In this document: positions 56,845-64,000 of the stretch, piece after piece
Layout of the letters: each line of letters begins with the position of its first letter
Position numbering within the stretch: position 1 is the first letter of the stretch
DNA from: Luteococcus sp052116585
GTDB lineage: Bacteria > Actinomycetota > Actinomycetes > Propionibacteriales > Propionibacteriaceae
DNA length: 64,000 bases
NCBI RefSeq assembly: GCF_052116585.1
Contig: NZ_JBQKKT010000007.1
Location: forward strand, 81,623 to 145,622
Reading direction: 5' to 3'
Made by a program: the position numbers and the translations under genes
The notes under the pieces: generated by a model
The model's input: only the letters and a program-made list of their open reading frames with translations
What the model was told of the DNA's origin: nothing
Databases searched by the model: none

Positions 56845-58056
56845 ATGAGCGACCATGCGCTGCTCGACCTGGCCCTGCTGGCGCTGCTGCTGGTGCACGC
56901 CGTGCGCGGCTGGCGCATTGGGGCCCTGATCAGCCTGTTCGGGCTCGGCGGCCTGCTGGGTGGCGCACTCCTGGGACTGTGGGGCAGCCCACGTCTCGTT
57001 GAATCCTTCGCCAGCGGGTTGGAGGAACCCCTGCCAGCCGTTCTCGTCGTCGCAGGTGTGCTGTGTTGCGCGGTGCTCGGGGAGTCCATCCTGGGCAACC
57101 TGGGGGTGAGGTTGCGGCTGGTGACCCGCACCGAGACCGCACGCAGAGTGGACTCGGGCATCGGAGCACTCGCGTCGATGCTCGTGCTCAGCATCCTGGT
57201 GACCCTGGTGGGCAGCGCCGTCCGGCCCTCGCTGCCGCCGCGCTGGGCCAGCGCCGTCAACCATTCGCGGGTGCTGCCGGCGATGGACGCCCTGACCCCC
57301 AACTCGGCCGGTCGACTCGCCAACCAGCTCACCGACCACATCGCCGACGTGACATTCCCCCGGGTCTTCAGCGGCCTCAGTCAGGAACCCGTCCTGTCCG
57401 TGCCTGATCCAGACGGGGCCAGTGCTCGCACTGCCGCGGTCGCGCGCGCCGGGGCCAGCATCGTGCGGGTGACCACCGCGTCGACGGTGTGCAGCCAGGG
57501 CAGTTCAGGCTCGGGCTGGGTGGTGGCCGGCCATCGCGTCGTGACCAATGCGCACGTGGTGGCGGGTGCGACGCAGGTCTGGGTGCAGGTGGGTGGCAAG
57601 GGCCGACGCCTGCCCGGCAATGTGGTCGCCTTCGATCCTGATCTGGACCTGGCCATCCTCGACGTCCCGCGCCTGACCGCCCCGCCCCTGGCCCGCGCCG
57701 CATCCCTCGACAAGTCCGCCGACGCCGTTGTCGCCGGTTTCCCCCAGGACCAGGGCTACACGCTGAGACCGGCCAGGATCCGGGGTGTGGTCCAGGCCAA
57801 GGGTGACGACATCTACGGCGGCCGGGGTGTTCGACGCGAGGTCTATTCAGTGGCGTCGGTGGTACTGCCGGGCAACTCCGGCGGCCCGCTGCTCACCACC
57901 GACGGACGGGTGGCCGGCACGGTCTTCGCCCGCTCCCTGGCCGACTCCAACACGGGCTATGTGCTGACCGATGCGGCGACGGATCACCTGCTGGACCGGG
58001 CAGCGAGCCTGGACACTCCCGTCGACACGCAGGAGTGCACCCGACGCTCAGCCTGA
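56845..58056 (+). CDS. MarP-like membrane serine protease (CvpA plus trypsin fold)
   Basis: A 403-residue protein. Residues 1-125 form a four-helix CvpA-like membrane domain; residues 205-395 are a chymotrypsin-type protease with His in VVTNAHVVAGATQVWV near 240, Asp in FDPDLDLAILDVP near 268 and Ser in SVVLPGNSGGPLL near 345. MarP of mycobacteria protects against acid and oxidative stress by processing cell-wall hydrolases. A Cys in TASTVCSQGSSGSGW and another near the C-terminus could make the regulatory disulfide. ATG at 56845 has AAGGAG at 4-5 nt. Confidence 0.92.
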   Translation: MSDHALLDLALLALLLVHAVRGWRIGALISLFGLGGLLGGALLGLWGSPRLVESFASGLEEPLPAVLVVAGVLCCAVLGESILGNLGVRLRLVTRTETARRVDSGIGALASMLVLSILVTLVGSAVRPSLPPRWASAVNHSRVLPAMDALTPNSAGRLANQLTDHIADVTFPRVFSGLSQEPVLSVPDPDGASARTAAVARAGASIVRVTTASTVCSQGSSGSGWVVAGHRVVTNAHVVAGATQVWVQVGGKGRRLPGNVVAFDPDLDLAILDVPRLTAPPLARAASLDKSADAVVAGFPQDQGYTLRPARIRGVVQAKGDDIYGGRGVRREVYSVASVVLPGNSGGPLLTTDGRVAGTVFARSLADSNTGYVLTDAATDHLLDRAASLDTPVDTQECTRRSA

Positions 58057-58274
58057 GGTGCTTGGTGCTCCCCGCCCCGCGTGGGATCCAGACACCCAGG
58101 CCCCACGCCGCGTGGGTTCCACCACCCCGCGTGCGCTCTACCCGTCGCGAGCTGACCAAACCCACGCGAGCGCAGGGGAGGTGAGCAATCCATGGGCGGC
58201 ACTCACTTGCAGCACCCACCCCCAGCTCCCTCCACCCGACGGGTGCGCCACGGCCATTCCTCTGGCAGGATCGA
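58057..58274. repeat. Repeat-containing gap, marP to plsC
   Basis: This 218-bp gap contains a half-site GCGTGGGATCC (about 58079-58089) and one 61-bp CGCGTGGG element (58109-58169). The rest is C-rich sequence without clear features. Confidence 0.75.
58109..58169 (+). repeat. 61-bp CGCGTGGG element, copy 6
   Basis: Begins CGCGTGGGTTCCACCACC, then CCGCGTGCGCTCTACC, GTCGCGAGCTGACC and ends AAACCCACGCGA. Closest to copies 3 and 4; its GCTGACCAAA segment matches copy 1 inside the DUF2079 gene. Confidence 0.85.
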
Positions 58275-59033
58275 ATGGTGCCACGCGAAGCCTCCAGCCC
58301 AGACCCCACTCCGGTCCCCAGGCGCTACCGTGACCCCGCCCTGACCGCCCTTCGACGGGTGGTTCGCAAGACCGTCCTGGCGACGGCCGTGCGCTTCGCG
58401 GCAGACGTGGAACTCCACGGCAGCGAGAATGTGGAGGATCTGGACGGTGCCTTCGTGGTGGTCGCCAACCACTCCTCACACCTGGACACGGCCCTCATCT
58501 ACGCCGCACTGCCGGACCACCTCACGACGAACCTGGCCGCCGGCGCCGCTGCCGACCACTTCTTCATGAGCTGGCGCACCGCCCTGGGGCCGGTCCTGCT
58601 CTTCAATGCCTATCCAATCGACCGCCCAGGACGCCCCCACAAGGGCAACCACAAGGGGCTCTCGTTGGCCCTCCTGAAGAGCGGGGTCCCGCTGCTCATC
58701 TTCCCGGAGGGCACCCGCAGCCGCACGGGCGCCATGGCCAGCTTCACCCCTGGTGTGGGCCGACTCTGCGCCAGCGCCAAGGTGCCGTGCATCCCGGTGG
58801 CGCTCGTCGGCTGTGCCGACGCCTGGCCCGCCAACAACCGCCTGCCCCGCTGGCCCCGTCGCAAGGTGCACGTGCTGATCGGTCGCCCCCTGGAGCCGCG
58901 CCCCGGTGAGGGGATCGGCGCCTTCACCCGACGCGTCGAGCGTGAAGTGGTGGACCTGCACGACGCCGCCGCCGAGCGTTACGGGCTGCGCTCCCTGGCG
59001 GTGCTGGCGGCTCGTCGCAGCCGACGTCGCTGA
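58275..59033 (+). CDS. 1-acylglycerol-3-phosphate acyltransferase (PlsC-like)
   Basis: A 252-residue acyltransferase of phospholipid synthesis. The catalytic HX4D box is NHSSHLDTAL near residue 67 and the phosphate-binding box LIFPEGTRSRTG near 143, with PxxPVALVG near 173. There is one weak N-terminal hydrophobic segment. Some family members instead acylate other glycerol or ornithine lipids. ATG at 58275 is given; GTG at 58278 is exactly 6 nt after CAGGAT and could be a leaderless start. The NIPSNAP-like gene begins 7 nt after its stop. Confidence 0.88.
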   Translation: MVPREASSPDPTPVPRRYRDPALTALRRVVRKTVLATAVRFAADVELHGSENVEDLDGAFVVVANHSSHLDTALIYAALPDHLTTNLAAGAAADHFFMSWRTALGPVLLFNAYPIDRPGRPHKGNHKGLSLALLKSGVPLLIFPEGTRSRTGAMASFTPGVGRLCASAKVPCIPVALVGCADAWPANNRLPRWPRRKVHVLIGRPLEPRPGEGIGAFTRRVEREVVDLHDAAAERYGLRSLAVLAARRSRRR

Positions 59034-59040
59034 GGAAGCC

Positions 59041-59682
59041 ATGCCTGGGACCGACCACTTCACGCTCCACCGGTTCACCATCAAGCCGCGCCATCTGGAG
59101 CAGTACCTGCCCTTGTGGCGTCGTGAAGTGGAGATCAGACGCGACCACGGGTTCACGACGCACCGAGCCTTCGTGGAAACGGACGCGGAACCCAAACTCA
59201 CCTGGCTCTACTCCCACGCGACGGACTCCGCGGCAGCGGAAGAGGCTTGCGCCGCGGATCCTCGCCAGCAGGAATTGGACGAGTTGAAGGCTCCGCACGT
59301 CTTCCGCAATCACCTGGTCCGGCCCGTCGACGTCGAATACTTCCCAACGCCCGCCACACCAGAGTCGATCGCCGGGCAGGCCGGCCGGGAGCGCATCGCC
59401 ATCATGCGGCGCTACTCCATCGTGAACGGGTGGGACGACTTCTTGGATGTCTGGCGCAGGATCGTCCCCGTGCGGGAGCGCCACGGTTTCCGATGCCTGT
59501 TCGCCGTCGCCGATCGGCCGCGCGACATGTTCACCTGGGCCTTCGACTTCGACGGAGAGTGGGCCGACTTCCCGGCAGCCCAGCGCGGCTACTACCACGA
59601 TCCATCCCGCGTGGAACTGCGCGGCGTCTTCGACCACATGGCCGACTACTCGATCCACCCGGCCCAGCAGCTGCTGGTCTGA
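59041..59682 (+). CDS. NIPSNAP-like tandem ferredoxin-fold protein
   Basis: A 213-residue protein with two similar alpha+beta halves: HFTLHRFTIKPRHLEQYLPL at the N-terminus with HGFTTHRAFVET, and ERIAIMRRYSIVNGWDDFLD with HGFRCLFAVADR near residue 120. Each half looks like a NIPSNAP / dimeric alpha-beta barrel domain; a tandem makes a self-contained dimer. Enzymatic function unknown; a conserved Tyr-Tyr-His near AQRGYYHDPSR lies in the second half. It is translationally close to plsC (7 nt) and 39 nt before the maleylacetate reductase gene, so it may be linked to aromatic breakdown. Confidence 0.75.
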   Translation: MPGTDHFTLHRFTIKPRHLEQYLPLWRREVEIRRDHGFTTHRAFVETDAEPKLTWLYSHATDSAAAEEACAADPRQQELDELKAPHVFRNHLVRPVDVEYFPTPATPESIAGQAGRERIAIMRRYSIVNGWDDFLDVWRRIVPVRERHGFRCLFAVADRPRDMFTWAFDFDGEWADFPAAQRGYYHDPSRVELRGVFDHMADYSIHPAQQLLV

Positions 59683-59721
59683 ACCTGCCCACCGCCCAGC
59701 CCGCCGACGAGGAGCCCACCG

Positions 59722-60807
59722 ATGACCACCTTCGCGCATCGCACCCTGCCGCAGACCGTCGTGCTGGACACCGGTCATGCAGCCCACCGCCTGGCCGAAG
59801 CACTCACGGAGTTGGGACGTGGCCGGCCGATGGTCATCGCCTCCCCCCGTGACCAGGCCGCCGTCGAGCGCCTCACTGCGGGGCTCGACGTCGCGCTGCG
59901 CTGGGACGAGGTGGTGCAGCACGTTCCCGTGGAGGTGGCCGAGCGGGCGCGCGCTGCCGCCACGGGATCCGGCGCCGACGTCGTCGTGTGCATCGGCGGG
60001 GGCTCGGCGATCGGACTGGCCAAGGCGATCGCCCTCACCAGTGGGCTGCCGATCGTCGCCGTGCCCACCACCTATGCCGGCTCCGAGGCCACCCGGATGT
60101 GGGGCCTCACCCAGGACCGCACCAAGACCACGGGCCTCGACGACCGGGTGCTGCCCCACACCGTCATCTACGACGCGGAACTCTCGGCCACGCTGCCGGT
60201 GGAGCTGTCCGTCGCCTCCGGTCTCAACGCCCTGGCGCACTGCGTCGACTCGCTGTGGGCGCCGGCCACCGACCCGATCGCCCAGGCCCTCGCGCTGGAG
60301 GGGGCCCGAGCCCTGTCGGGAGCGCTGCCCCGAATCGTCGACGAACCGGGCAACCTCGACGCCCGTGGCCAGTGTCTCTACGGTGCCTACCTGGCTGCGG
60401 TCTCCTTCGCGACGGCGGGCTCCGGGCTGCACCACAAGATCTGTCACGTGCTGGGCGGCACCTTCAACCTCCCACACGCCCAGACCCACGCCGTGGTGCT
60501 GCCCCATGTGCTGGCGCTGAACGCCCCGGCGGTGCCGGACCTGGCCGGGCGCCTGGCAGAGGCCATGTCGCCGCGCAGCGCCGGACAGGCTGGCCGGGGC
60601 CCGGTGAGCTCTGCGACGGAGGCGATGGCCCGCCTGTACGACGCCACCGATGCGCCCCGTTCCCTGCAGGCGCTGGGAATGCCCCACGACGGGCTGGCGG
60701 AGGCGGCCGATCGGGTGCTGGCCGTGGCACCGCCGTCGAACCCCGTCGAGATCACCCGGGAAACGGTCAGCGCGCTGCTCGAGGCAGCTTGGCAGGGGCA
60801 GAGCTGA
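59722..60807 (+). CDS. Maleylacetate reductase, iron-type alcohol dehydrogenase family
   Basis: A 361-residue enzyme reducing maleylacetate to 3-oxoadipate in (chloro)catechol or resorcinol breakdown. The nucleotide loop VVCIGGGSAIGLAKAIAL lies near residue 86, VAVPTTYAGSEATRMWGLTQ near 112 is characteristic for maleylacetate reductases, and metal-site His are in GLNALAHCVDSLWAP near 168 and GLHHKICHVLGGTFNLPHA (in parts) near 235. ATG has AGGAG at 7 nt. No intradiol dioxygenase or cycloisomerase gene adjoins; only the NIPSNAP-like gene precedes it. Confidence 0.88.
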   Translation: MTTFAHRTLPQTVVLDTGHAAHRLAEALTELGRGRPMVIASPRDQAAVERLTAGLDVALRWDEVVQHVPVEVAERARAAATGSGADVVVCIGGGSAIGLAKAIALTSGLPIVAVPTTYAGSEATRMWGLTQDRTKTTGLDDRVLPHTVIYDAELSATLPVELSVASGLNALAHCVDSLWAPATDPIAQALALEGARALSGALPRIVDEPGNLDARGQCLYGAYLAAVSFATAGSGLHHKICHVLGGTFNLPHAQTHAVVLPHVLALNAPAVPDLAGRLAEAMSPRSAGQAGRGPVSSATEAMARLYDATDAPRSLQALGMPHDGLAEAADRVLAVAPPSNPVEITRETVSALLEAAWQGQS

Positions 60808-60836
60808 GGACCGGAGCTGAGCGCCGGGCGGACGCG

Positions 60837-61364
60837 TCAGGCCTGGGCGTCGGGGTCCGAGCCGTCGAATTCGAGATCCACCATCAGCTCGGCCGCAATC
60901 GACTCCAGCGCTTCGCGCAGCTGGGTCAGCTCCAGCCCCTCGGGCAGTCTCAACTGTGCCCGGGCCTCGAACAGGGTGGTGTCGGCCATGGGGGCGGGCC
61001 GGGTGGCGGTCTCCATCTCATCGATGGTGACGCCCTGGGCCGCCAGGGCGGTGGTGATCTCGCTGACGATGCCGGGGCGGTCATTGCCCACCAGCTGGAG
61101 CGTCACCGGCGTTCCCTTCTCGGGATCGCGCGTGTCGGCAGCGGTCACGGTCACCGCCAGGCCATCCACCTGGCCCGCGGCGGTGGTGAACTCGTCCACC
61201 CGCTCGTCGGGGAATTCCACCAGCGCGATGCCGGCGAACTTGCCGCCCAGCCGCGCCATCTGGCTCTCCCGCCAGTTTCCGTCGTGCTGTGCGACGAGGG
61301 AGCTGAGGGCCGAGACCAGCCCCTCGCGGTCGTCGCCGATCAGGGTCAACAGCAGCTGTGCCAT
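60837..61364 (-). CDS. Double ACT domain protein, GcvR-like
   Basis: A 175-residue protein made of two ACT domains: LLLTLIGDDREGLVSALSSL at the N-terminus and TLQLVGNDRPGIVSEITTAL near residue 88, each with the ligand-binding Gly turn. The arrangement matches the glycine-cleavage repressor GcvR, which works by binding GcvA. No gcv genes or GcvA-type regulator are in view, so the name is by domain layout only. TAGGCT lies exactly 6 nt before the ATG and there is no ribosome site: leaderless. Confidence 0.85.
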   Translation of the reverse strand: MAQLLLTLIGDDREGLVSALSSLVAQHDGNWRESQMARLGGKFAGIALVEFPDERVDEFTTAAGQVDGLAVTVTAADTRDPEKGTPVTLQLVGNDRPGIVSEITTALAAQGVTIDEMETATRPAPMADTTLFEARAQLRLPEGLELTQLREALESIAAELMVDLEFDGSDPDAQA

Positions 61365-61370
61365 GCGGCG

Positions 61371-61376
61371 AGCCTA
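61371..61376 (-). promoter_or_regulatory. -10 TAGGCT, 6 nt before GcvR-like ATG
   Basis: On the minus strand TAGGCT, CGCCGC, ATG. The hexamer and the gap length are identical to those of the S51-like gene at 17414. Confidence 0.5.
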
Positions 61377-61520
61377 ACGTCCTCGACCCGACGCGAACAG
61401 ACCCCCACCCTGCCTGGCGTCGCGGTGTCCCCGGCCTGTCTGGCCACCCGACACCCCCACGCTCGTCGAGTGTCGGACCCGCCGACTACGATCGGCGGCA
61501 TCCCCCAATCGGAAGGAACC

Positions 61521-62933
61521 ATGAGCGCTCAGACCGTCCAAGGACAAGACAAGGGCGACATCTTCTCGACCTTCCGGGCTCCAGCGACGAATCGTTCGGA
61601 ACGCGTGAAGCAGGGCAAGGCACTGCGCCAGCAGACCCCACACGAGAGCCTCGGCATCTGGAAGCCCACTGCTGACCGGCCGGACATCGTCGACCTGATC
61701 AAGAGCACTCACGAGGGTCGCCTTCCATGGCTCTTCGGCCTGCGCGTGGGCCGGATGGCGGCCTCTCCCTTCGGACTGCTGCGGGGCAGTGCCCACATGA
61801 TGGCTCACGACGTGGCCAATCTGCCGTCGACGGGCATCTTCACCACGGCCTGCGGCGACGCCCACATCGGCAACATCGGCTTCTACCGGTCTCCCGAGGG
61901 CAACCAGGTGATCGACCTCAATGACTTCGACGAGGCGCACACCGGCGCGTGGGAGTGGGACCTGCGGCGGCTGACCGCCAGCATCTGGGTGCTGGGACGG
62001 GTCAACGGCGCCAGTGAGACCGACTGCCAGGCGGCGGTGCGCAACTGCGTCATCTCCTATCGCGACGAGGTCAGCTTCCTGTCCAAGCAGCCGCTGCTGT
62101 GGCGCGCCTTCAACCACCTGGACATCACGGGCCTGCACGAGACGTCCACGGAGGAGAGCCTGCGCGAGGAGATCCAGCGCGCCGCCAAGGCCGCCCGCAA
62201 GCGTACCGATGACCGGATGCTGCCCAAGCTGGCCGGTGGCGCCACCAGCGCGTCGGAGATCGTCGACTCCCCGCCGCTGGTCACCCACCCCGACGATCCC
62301 ACCCGCGAGCAGCTGGCCGAGGCGCTGGACAACTACCTGCCCACGCTGACTCCGCAGTGGCGACGGATCGTGGGCGGTTACTCCCTGGTGGACATCGCGC
62401 ACAAGGTGGTGGGTGTCGGCTCGGTGGGCATGCGCTCCTGGGTGGCGCTGCTGGTGGGTTCCCGTGAGGACGACGTGCTCTTCCTGCAGCTCAAGCAGGC
62501 GCAGCGTTCCGTCCTGGCCCCCTATGTGCACGGCGAGCGGGCGTGGCACTCCCATCAGGGGCAGCGCGTCGTGGAGTACCAGCAGCAGCTGCAGACCGTC
62601 AGTGATCCGCTGCTGGGCTGGACCACCGCCGGCGAGCACCAGTACTACGTGCGCCAGTACCGCAACATGAAGGGTGGCGTTCCACTGGAGTCGATGAGCC
62701 CGCTGGCGCTGGTGGACTATGCCGGCATCACCGGCCACCTGCTGGCCAAGGGCCATGCCCGCACCTCCGGTGCGTCGGTGATCTCGGGTTATCTGGGCAA
62801 GAAGGCCAGCGCGGGCGATGCTTTCGTCCGGTGGGCCCGTGCCTATGCCGACCAGACCGAACGTGACCATGCGCAGGTGGTGAAGGCCGTCAAGAATGGG
62901 CAGCTGCCATGGGAGGATCCGCTGACCAAGTAG
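61521..62933 (+). CDS. DUF2252 family protein
   Basis: A 470-residue soluble protein of the DUF2252 family, whose kinase-like fold resembles APH/HipA-type phosphotransferases. Signatures are PWLFGLRVGRMAASPFGLLR then GSAHMMAHDV near residue 73, CGDAHIGNIGFYRSPEG near 113 (catalytic-loop-like H-x-N), LNDFDEAHTGAWEWDLRRLT near 133 (Asp of the DFG-like position) and VVGVGSVGMRSWVALL near 295. Function is not established. ATG has AAGGA at 5 nt. Stand-alone gene. Confidence 0.9.
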   Translation: MSAQTVQGQDKGDIFSTFRAPATNRSERVKQGKALRQQTPHESLGIWKPTADRPDIVDLIKSTHEGRLPWLFGLRVGRMAASPFGLLRGSAHMMAHDVANLPSTGIFTTACGDAHIGNIGFYRSPEGNQVIDLNDFDEAHTGAWEWDLRRLTASIWVLGRVNGASETDCQAAVRNCVISYRDEVSFLSKQPLLWRAFNHLDITGLHETSTEESLREEIQRAAKAARKRTDDRMLPKLAGGATSASEIVDSPPLVTHPDDPTREQLAEALDNYLPTLTPQWRRIVGGYSLVDIAHKVVGVGSVGMRSWVALLVGSREDDVLFLQLKQAQRSVLAPYVHGERAWHSHQGQRVVEYQQQLQTVSDPLLGWTTAGEHQYYVRQYRNMKGGVPLESMSPLALVDYAGITGHLLAKGHARTSGASVISGYLGKKASAGDAFVRWARAYADQTERDHAQVVKAVKNGQLPWEDPLTK

Positions 62934-62975
62934 GGCGTGGCCTGACCCCGATCAGCTGGGCACAGCTCACGGCAC

Positions 62976-62981
62976 TAGCGT
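62976..62981 (+). promoter_or_regulatory. -10 TAGCGT, 6 nt before trmO GTG
   Basis: TAGCGT, then six bases, then GTG at 62988. This favours the second of two in-frame GTG codons as start. Confidence 0.4.
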
Positions 62982-62987
62982 GTGGGC

Positions 62988-63761
62988 GTGGACCAGCAGC
63001 CCAGCCCGGCCTTCGACCAGGCGCCCGAACCGACGCCAGAACGACCTGCCTACCGCACGATTGCGCGCATCCGGTCGGACTTCCCGTCGAAGTTCGGCGT
63101 GCCACGGCAGTCCGGGTTGGTGCCCGAGCTGCTGGCCCGGGTGGTCTTCGAGCCCGCCTTCCGGTCCGTTGATGCGGTGCGCGGCATCGACGGCTTCAGT
63201 CATCTGTGGTTGCTCTGGGAGTTCGACAAGTCGATCTCGAGCGGCCGCGACTGGTCCCCCACCGTGCGACCCCCGCGGCTGGGTGGGCATGACCGGCTGG
63301 GCGTCTTCGCCACCCGCTCGCCCTTCCGCCCCAATCCGATCGGCCTCAGCTCCGTGCGGCTGGTTCGTGTTGAGTCCGACGGCGACGATGCCCCGGCCCT
63401 GGTGGTCAGCGGCGCCGACCTGGTGGACGGCACCCCCTTGCTGGATGTGAAGCCGTACATCCCCTACGACGTGCATCCCGAAGCCACCAGCGGTTTCATC
63501 GGCGAGAACCCGGAGACGTGGTACGCCGTCGACATCCCCGACGAGCTGCTGGCGCGGGTGCCGGAGGGCAAGCGCGAGGCGCTGCTGGGAGTGCTGGCGC
63601 ACGACCCCCGTCCGCGATTCATGGATGATCCCGGCCGGGTCTTCGGCCTGCCCTTCGCCGGACTCGACGTGCGCTTCCGCATCGACGCGACGACGGTACA
63701 CGTGGTGGACGTCCAGCCGCTCGACCCCGATGCGGCGGCCGCCTGGCCGGGCTACCGCTGA
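62988..63761 (+). CDS. trmO: tRNA N6-threonylcarbamoyladenosine methyltransferase TrmO/TsaA
   Basis: A 257-residue TrmO family enzyme that uses SAM to methylate t6A37 of threonine tRNA. Marks are YRTIARIRSDFPSKFGVPRQ near residue 22, FSHLWLLWEFDKS near 70, RLGVFATRSPFRPNPIGLSS near 103 (the RxPxRPNPIG core) and the C-terminal FMDDPGRVFGLPFAGLDV. GTG at 62988 is chosen because of the leaderless layout; GTG at 62982 adds two residues. The first 20 residues are a variable Pro-rich leader. Confidence 0.9.
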   Translation: MDQQPSPAFDQAPEPTPERPAYRTIARIRSDFPSKFGVPRQSGLVPELLARVVFEPAFRSVDAVRGIDGFSHLWLLWEFDKSISSGRDWSPTVRPPRLGGHDRLGVFATRSPFRPNPIGLSSVRLVRVESDGDDAPALVVSGADLVDGTPLLDVKPYIPYDVHPEATSGFIGENPETWYAVDIPDELLARVPEGKREALLGVLAHDPRPRFMDDPGRVFGLPFAGLDVRFRIDATTVHVVDVQPLDPDAAAAWPGYR

Positions 63762-63910
63762 TCGACTGGGGGCTCGGCTGGGGGGACCCAAGGGCTTGAG
63801 CTGGGGCCAGGTCCCGTCGTCACCATTGATGCTTGTTGCCCGCTCTGCCCAGAGCCCTGGCCACCAGATCCCATCCCCACCCACGAGATCTGCACCCGCC
63901 CTGCCAGCCG

Positions 63911-64000
<90 letters not shown>

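Overview
The window is high-GC DNA with dense, often overlapping genes (many ATGA/GTGA junctions), GTG starts and several apparently leaderless mRNAs. Together with an ECF sigma factor, an MprAB-like two-component pair, a MarP-like protease and system II cytochrome c maturation, this points to an actinobacterium, most likely a facultatively anaerobic member of the Propionibacteriaceae or a relative. That family-level placement is inference. I find 61 protein genes and no rRNA, tRNA, insertion sequence, prophage or CRISPR array. The last 89 bases (63912-64000) are pure G and look like a sequencing or assembly artefact at a contig end.

Layout. 1-8400: a GH92 mannosidase cut by the window edge, a DUF2079 membrane protein, cspA, an MFS transporter, a MalY-type C-S lyase and an ECF sigma factor with a membrane partner. 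8490-13176: Mug glycosylase, the bioYMN biotin transporter behind a BioQ-like operator, a secreted metallophosphatase and an AIM24 protein. 13443-20043: ornithine carbamoyltransferase, then a rightward run of small membrane protein, tyrosine phosphatase, degenerate tandem sensor-kinase-like protein, peptidase-S51-like protein with a coiled-coil tail, and an MFS exporter. 20433-25144: leftward mhpDFEBC genes for meta-cleavage of dihydroxyphenylpropionate, without mhpA or mhpR. 25254-31490: a DMSO-reductase-type molybdoenzyme (dmsABC plus TorD chaperone) facing a ferredoxin-like gene and a tandem DUF6457 gene. 31528-36690: MprAB-like two-component system, an AlbA_2 regulator and PepT. 36687-42531: Mrp Na+/H+ antiporter, A(B fused)CDEFG. 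42797-52723: AI-2E transporter, then thioredoxin-like protein, CcsB, ResB, CcdA and TPR protein, then nrfHA and a NarXL-like pair. 52887-63761: mostly independent housekeeping genes (YibE/F, AlkA, ArfB, MarP, PlsC, GcvR-like, DUF2252, TrmO) plus a NIPSNAP-like gene next to a maleylacetate reductase.

How the parts fit. The molybdoenzyme, the NrfHA nitrite-to-ammonium reductase, the haem-ligation machinery and the NarXL pair form an anaerobic-respiration block. The Mrp antiporter contributes to ion and pH balance. The mhp genes convert a ring catechol to acetyl-CoA, pyruvate and a dicarboxylate.

The most novel signals are (i) a family of 61-bp elements with CGCGTGGG/CCCACGCG ends, six full-length copies at 2474, 13314, 20098, 20218, 56568 and 58109, one of them read in frame inside a membrane-protein gene; (ii) a recurrent leaderless promoter layout, a YANNNT-like hexamer exactly 6 nt before the start codon, at up to ten genes; (iii) an inverted-repeat operator overlapping the promoter of the AlbA_2 regulator and echoed downstream of it; (iv) a shared GAATATGCCTT motif upstream of both nrfHA and the cytochrome c maturation genes; and (v) unusual architectures in the sensor-kinase-like, S51-like, ferredoxin-like and DUF6457 genes.
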